A stretch of 6,280 bases of DNA from Candidatus Rokuibacteriota bacterium. GTDB taxonomy: Bacteria > Methylomirabilota > Methylomirabilia > Rokubacteriales > JACPHL01. The DNA is taken from NCBI GenBank assembly GCA_016188625.1, contig JACPHL010000170.1, forward strand, positions 1 to 6,280, written 5' to 3'. Positions 6,215 through 6,280 of this stretch are shown here, piece by piece. The notes under the pieces were generated by a model, which had not been told where the DNA came from, ran no database searches, and worked only from the letters and a program-made list of their open reading frames with translations. Both the position numbers and the translations under genes were made by a program. Position 1 is the first letter of the stretch. Each line of letters starts with the position of its first letter.

Positions 6215-6280
6215 TCACCCCTCCTCGGGAGACGCCCTCAGGCCAGAGGGCACGCGCTTTCGGTCCATCGGCACGCTGGA
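6215..6280 (-). CDS. C-terminal end of an unidentified upstream gene
   Basis: A frame open from the right edge ends in TGA at 6217-6215 and gives 21 residues, ending VPSGLRASPEEG. Its stop is one base from the GTG start of fdhA, and its last codons contain the fdhA ribosome binding site, the tight spacing expected inside an operon. In related clusters the preceding gene is often the NuoF-like flavin subunit of formate dehydrogenase, but these residues match no motif I recognise, so the product is left open. The fragment is short enough that the open frame could be chance. Confidence 0.4.
   Translation of the reverse strand, partial: SSVPMDRKRVPSGLRASPEEG

Overview
This is a GC-rich bacterial window in which every recognisable gene lies on the minus strand, so transcription runs from high to low coordinates. 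It carries the sulfate/APS module sat-aprB-aprA, known from sulfate reducers and from sulfur oxidisers running the pathway backwards. It also carries a molybdenum/tungsten formate dehydrogenase. The host is therefore probably an anaerobic or facultative, high-GC sulfur- and formate-metabolising bacterium. Rokubacteria/Methylomirabilota, Nitrospirota or a deltaproteobacterial lineage would fit, but this is a guess from gene content and base composition. The genes that would show the direction of sulfur flux (most of aprA, qmo, dsr) are outside the window.

Layout in transcription order. 6280-6215: the last 21 codons of an unidentified upstream gene, separated by one base from the GTG start of the next. 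6213-3549: a formate dehydrogenase catalytic subunit split into two frames. The N-terminal part (Fe-S domains and Mo active site) and the C-terminal part (cofactor-binding half) are both well conserved. At about 4701-4708 the frame changes, and roughly 14 conserved codons appear to be missing. This is either a recent inactivating deletion or an assembly error. 3548-3410: a 139-base gap with an AT-rich island and an imperfect palindrome, the only clear intergenic regulatory region here. 3409-1: a tight run of lysR-type regulator, rdgB-type nucleotide pyrophosphatase, sat, aprB and aprA (cut by the window edge), with gaps of 3, 4, 48 and 17 bases, which looks like one operon.

How the genes work together. 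Sat interconverts sulfate + ATP and APS + pyrophosphate, and AprAB interconverts APS and sulfite + AMP. The LysR-type protein is the likely regulator of the run it heads. RdgB releases pyrophosphate from non-canonical nucleotides. Its place between the regulator and sat may be incidental, though Sat uses or makes the same molecule. Formate dehydrogenase could supply electrons for sulfate reduction, but it sits in a separate transcription block and looks broken as sequenced.

I found no RNA genes, insertion sequences, CRISPR arrays or convincing terminators, and no clearly undescribed system. The most useful leads are the fdhA lesion, the fdhA lacking one usual Fe-S cluster, and the lysR-rdgB-sat-aprBA arrangement with its upstream palindrome.
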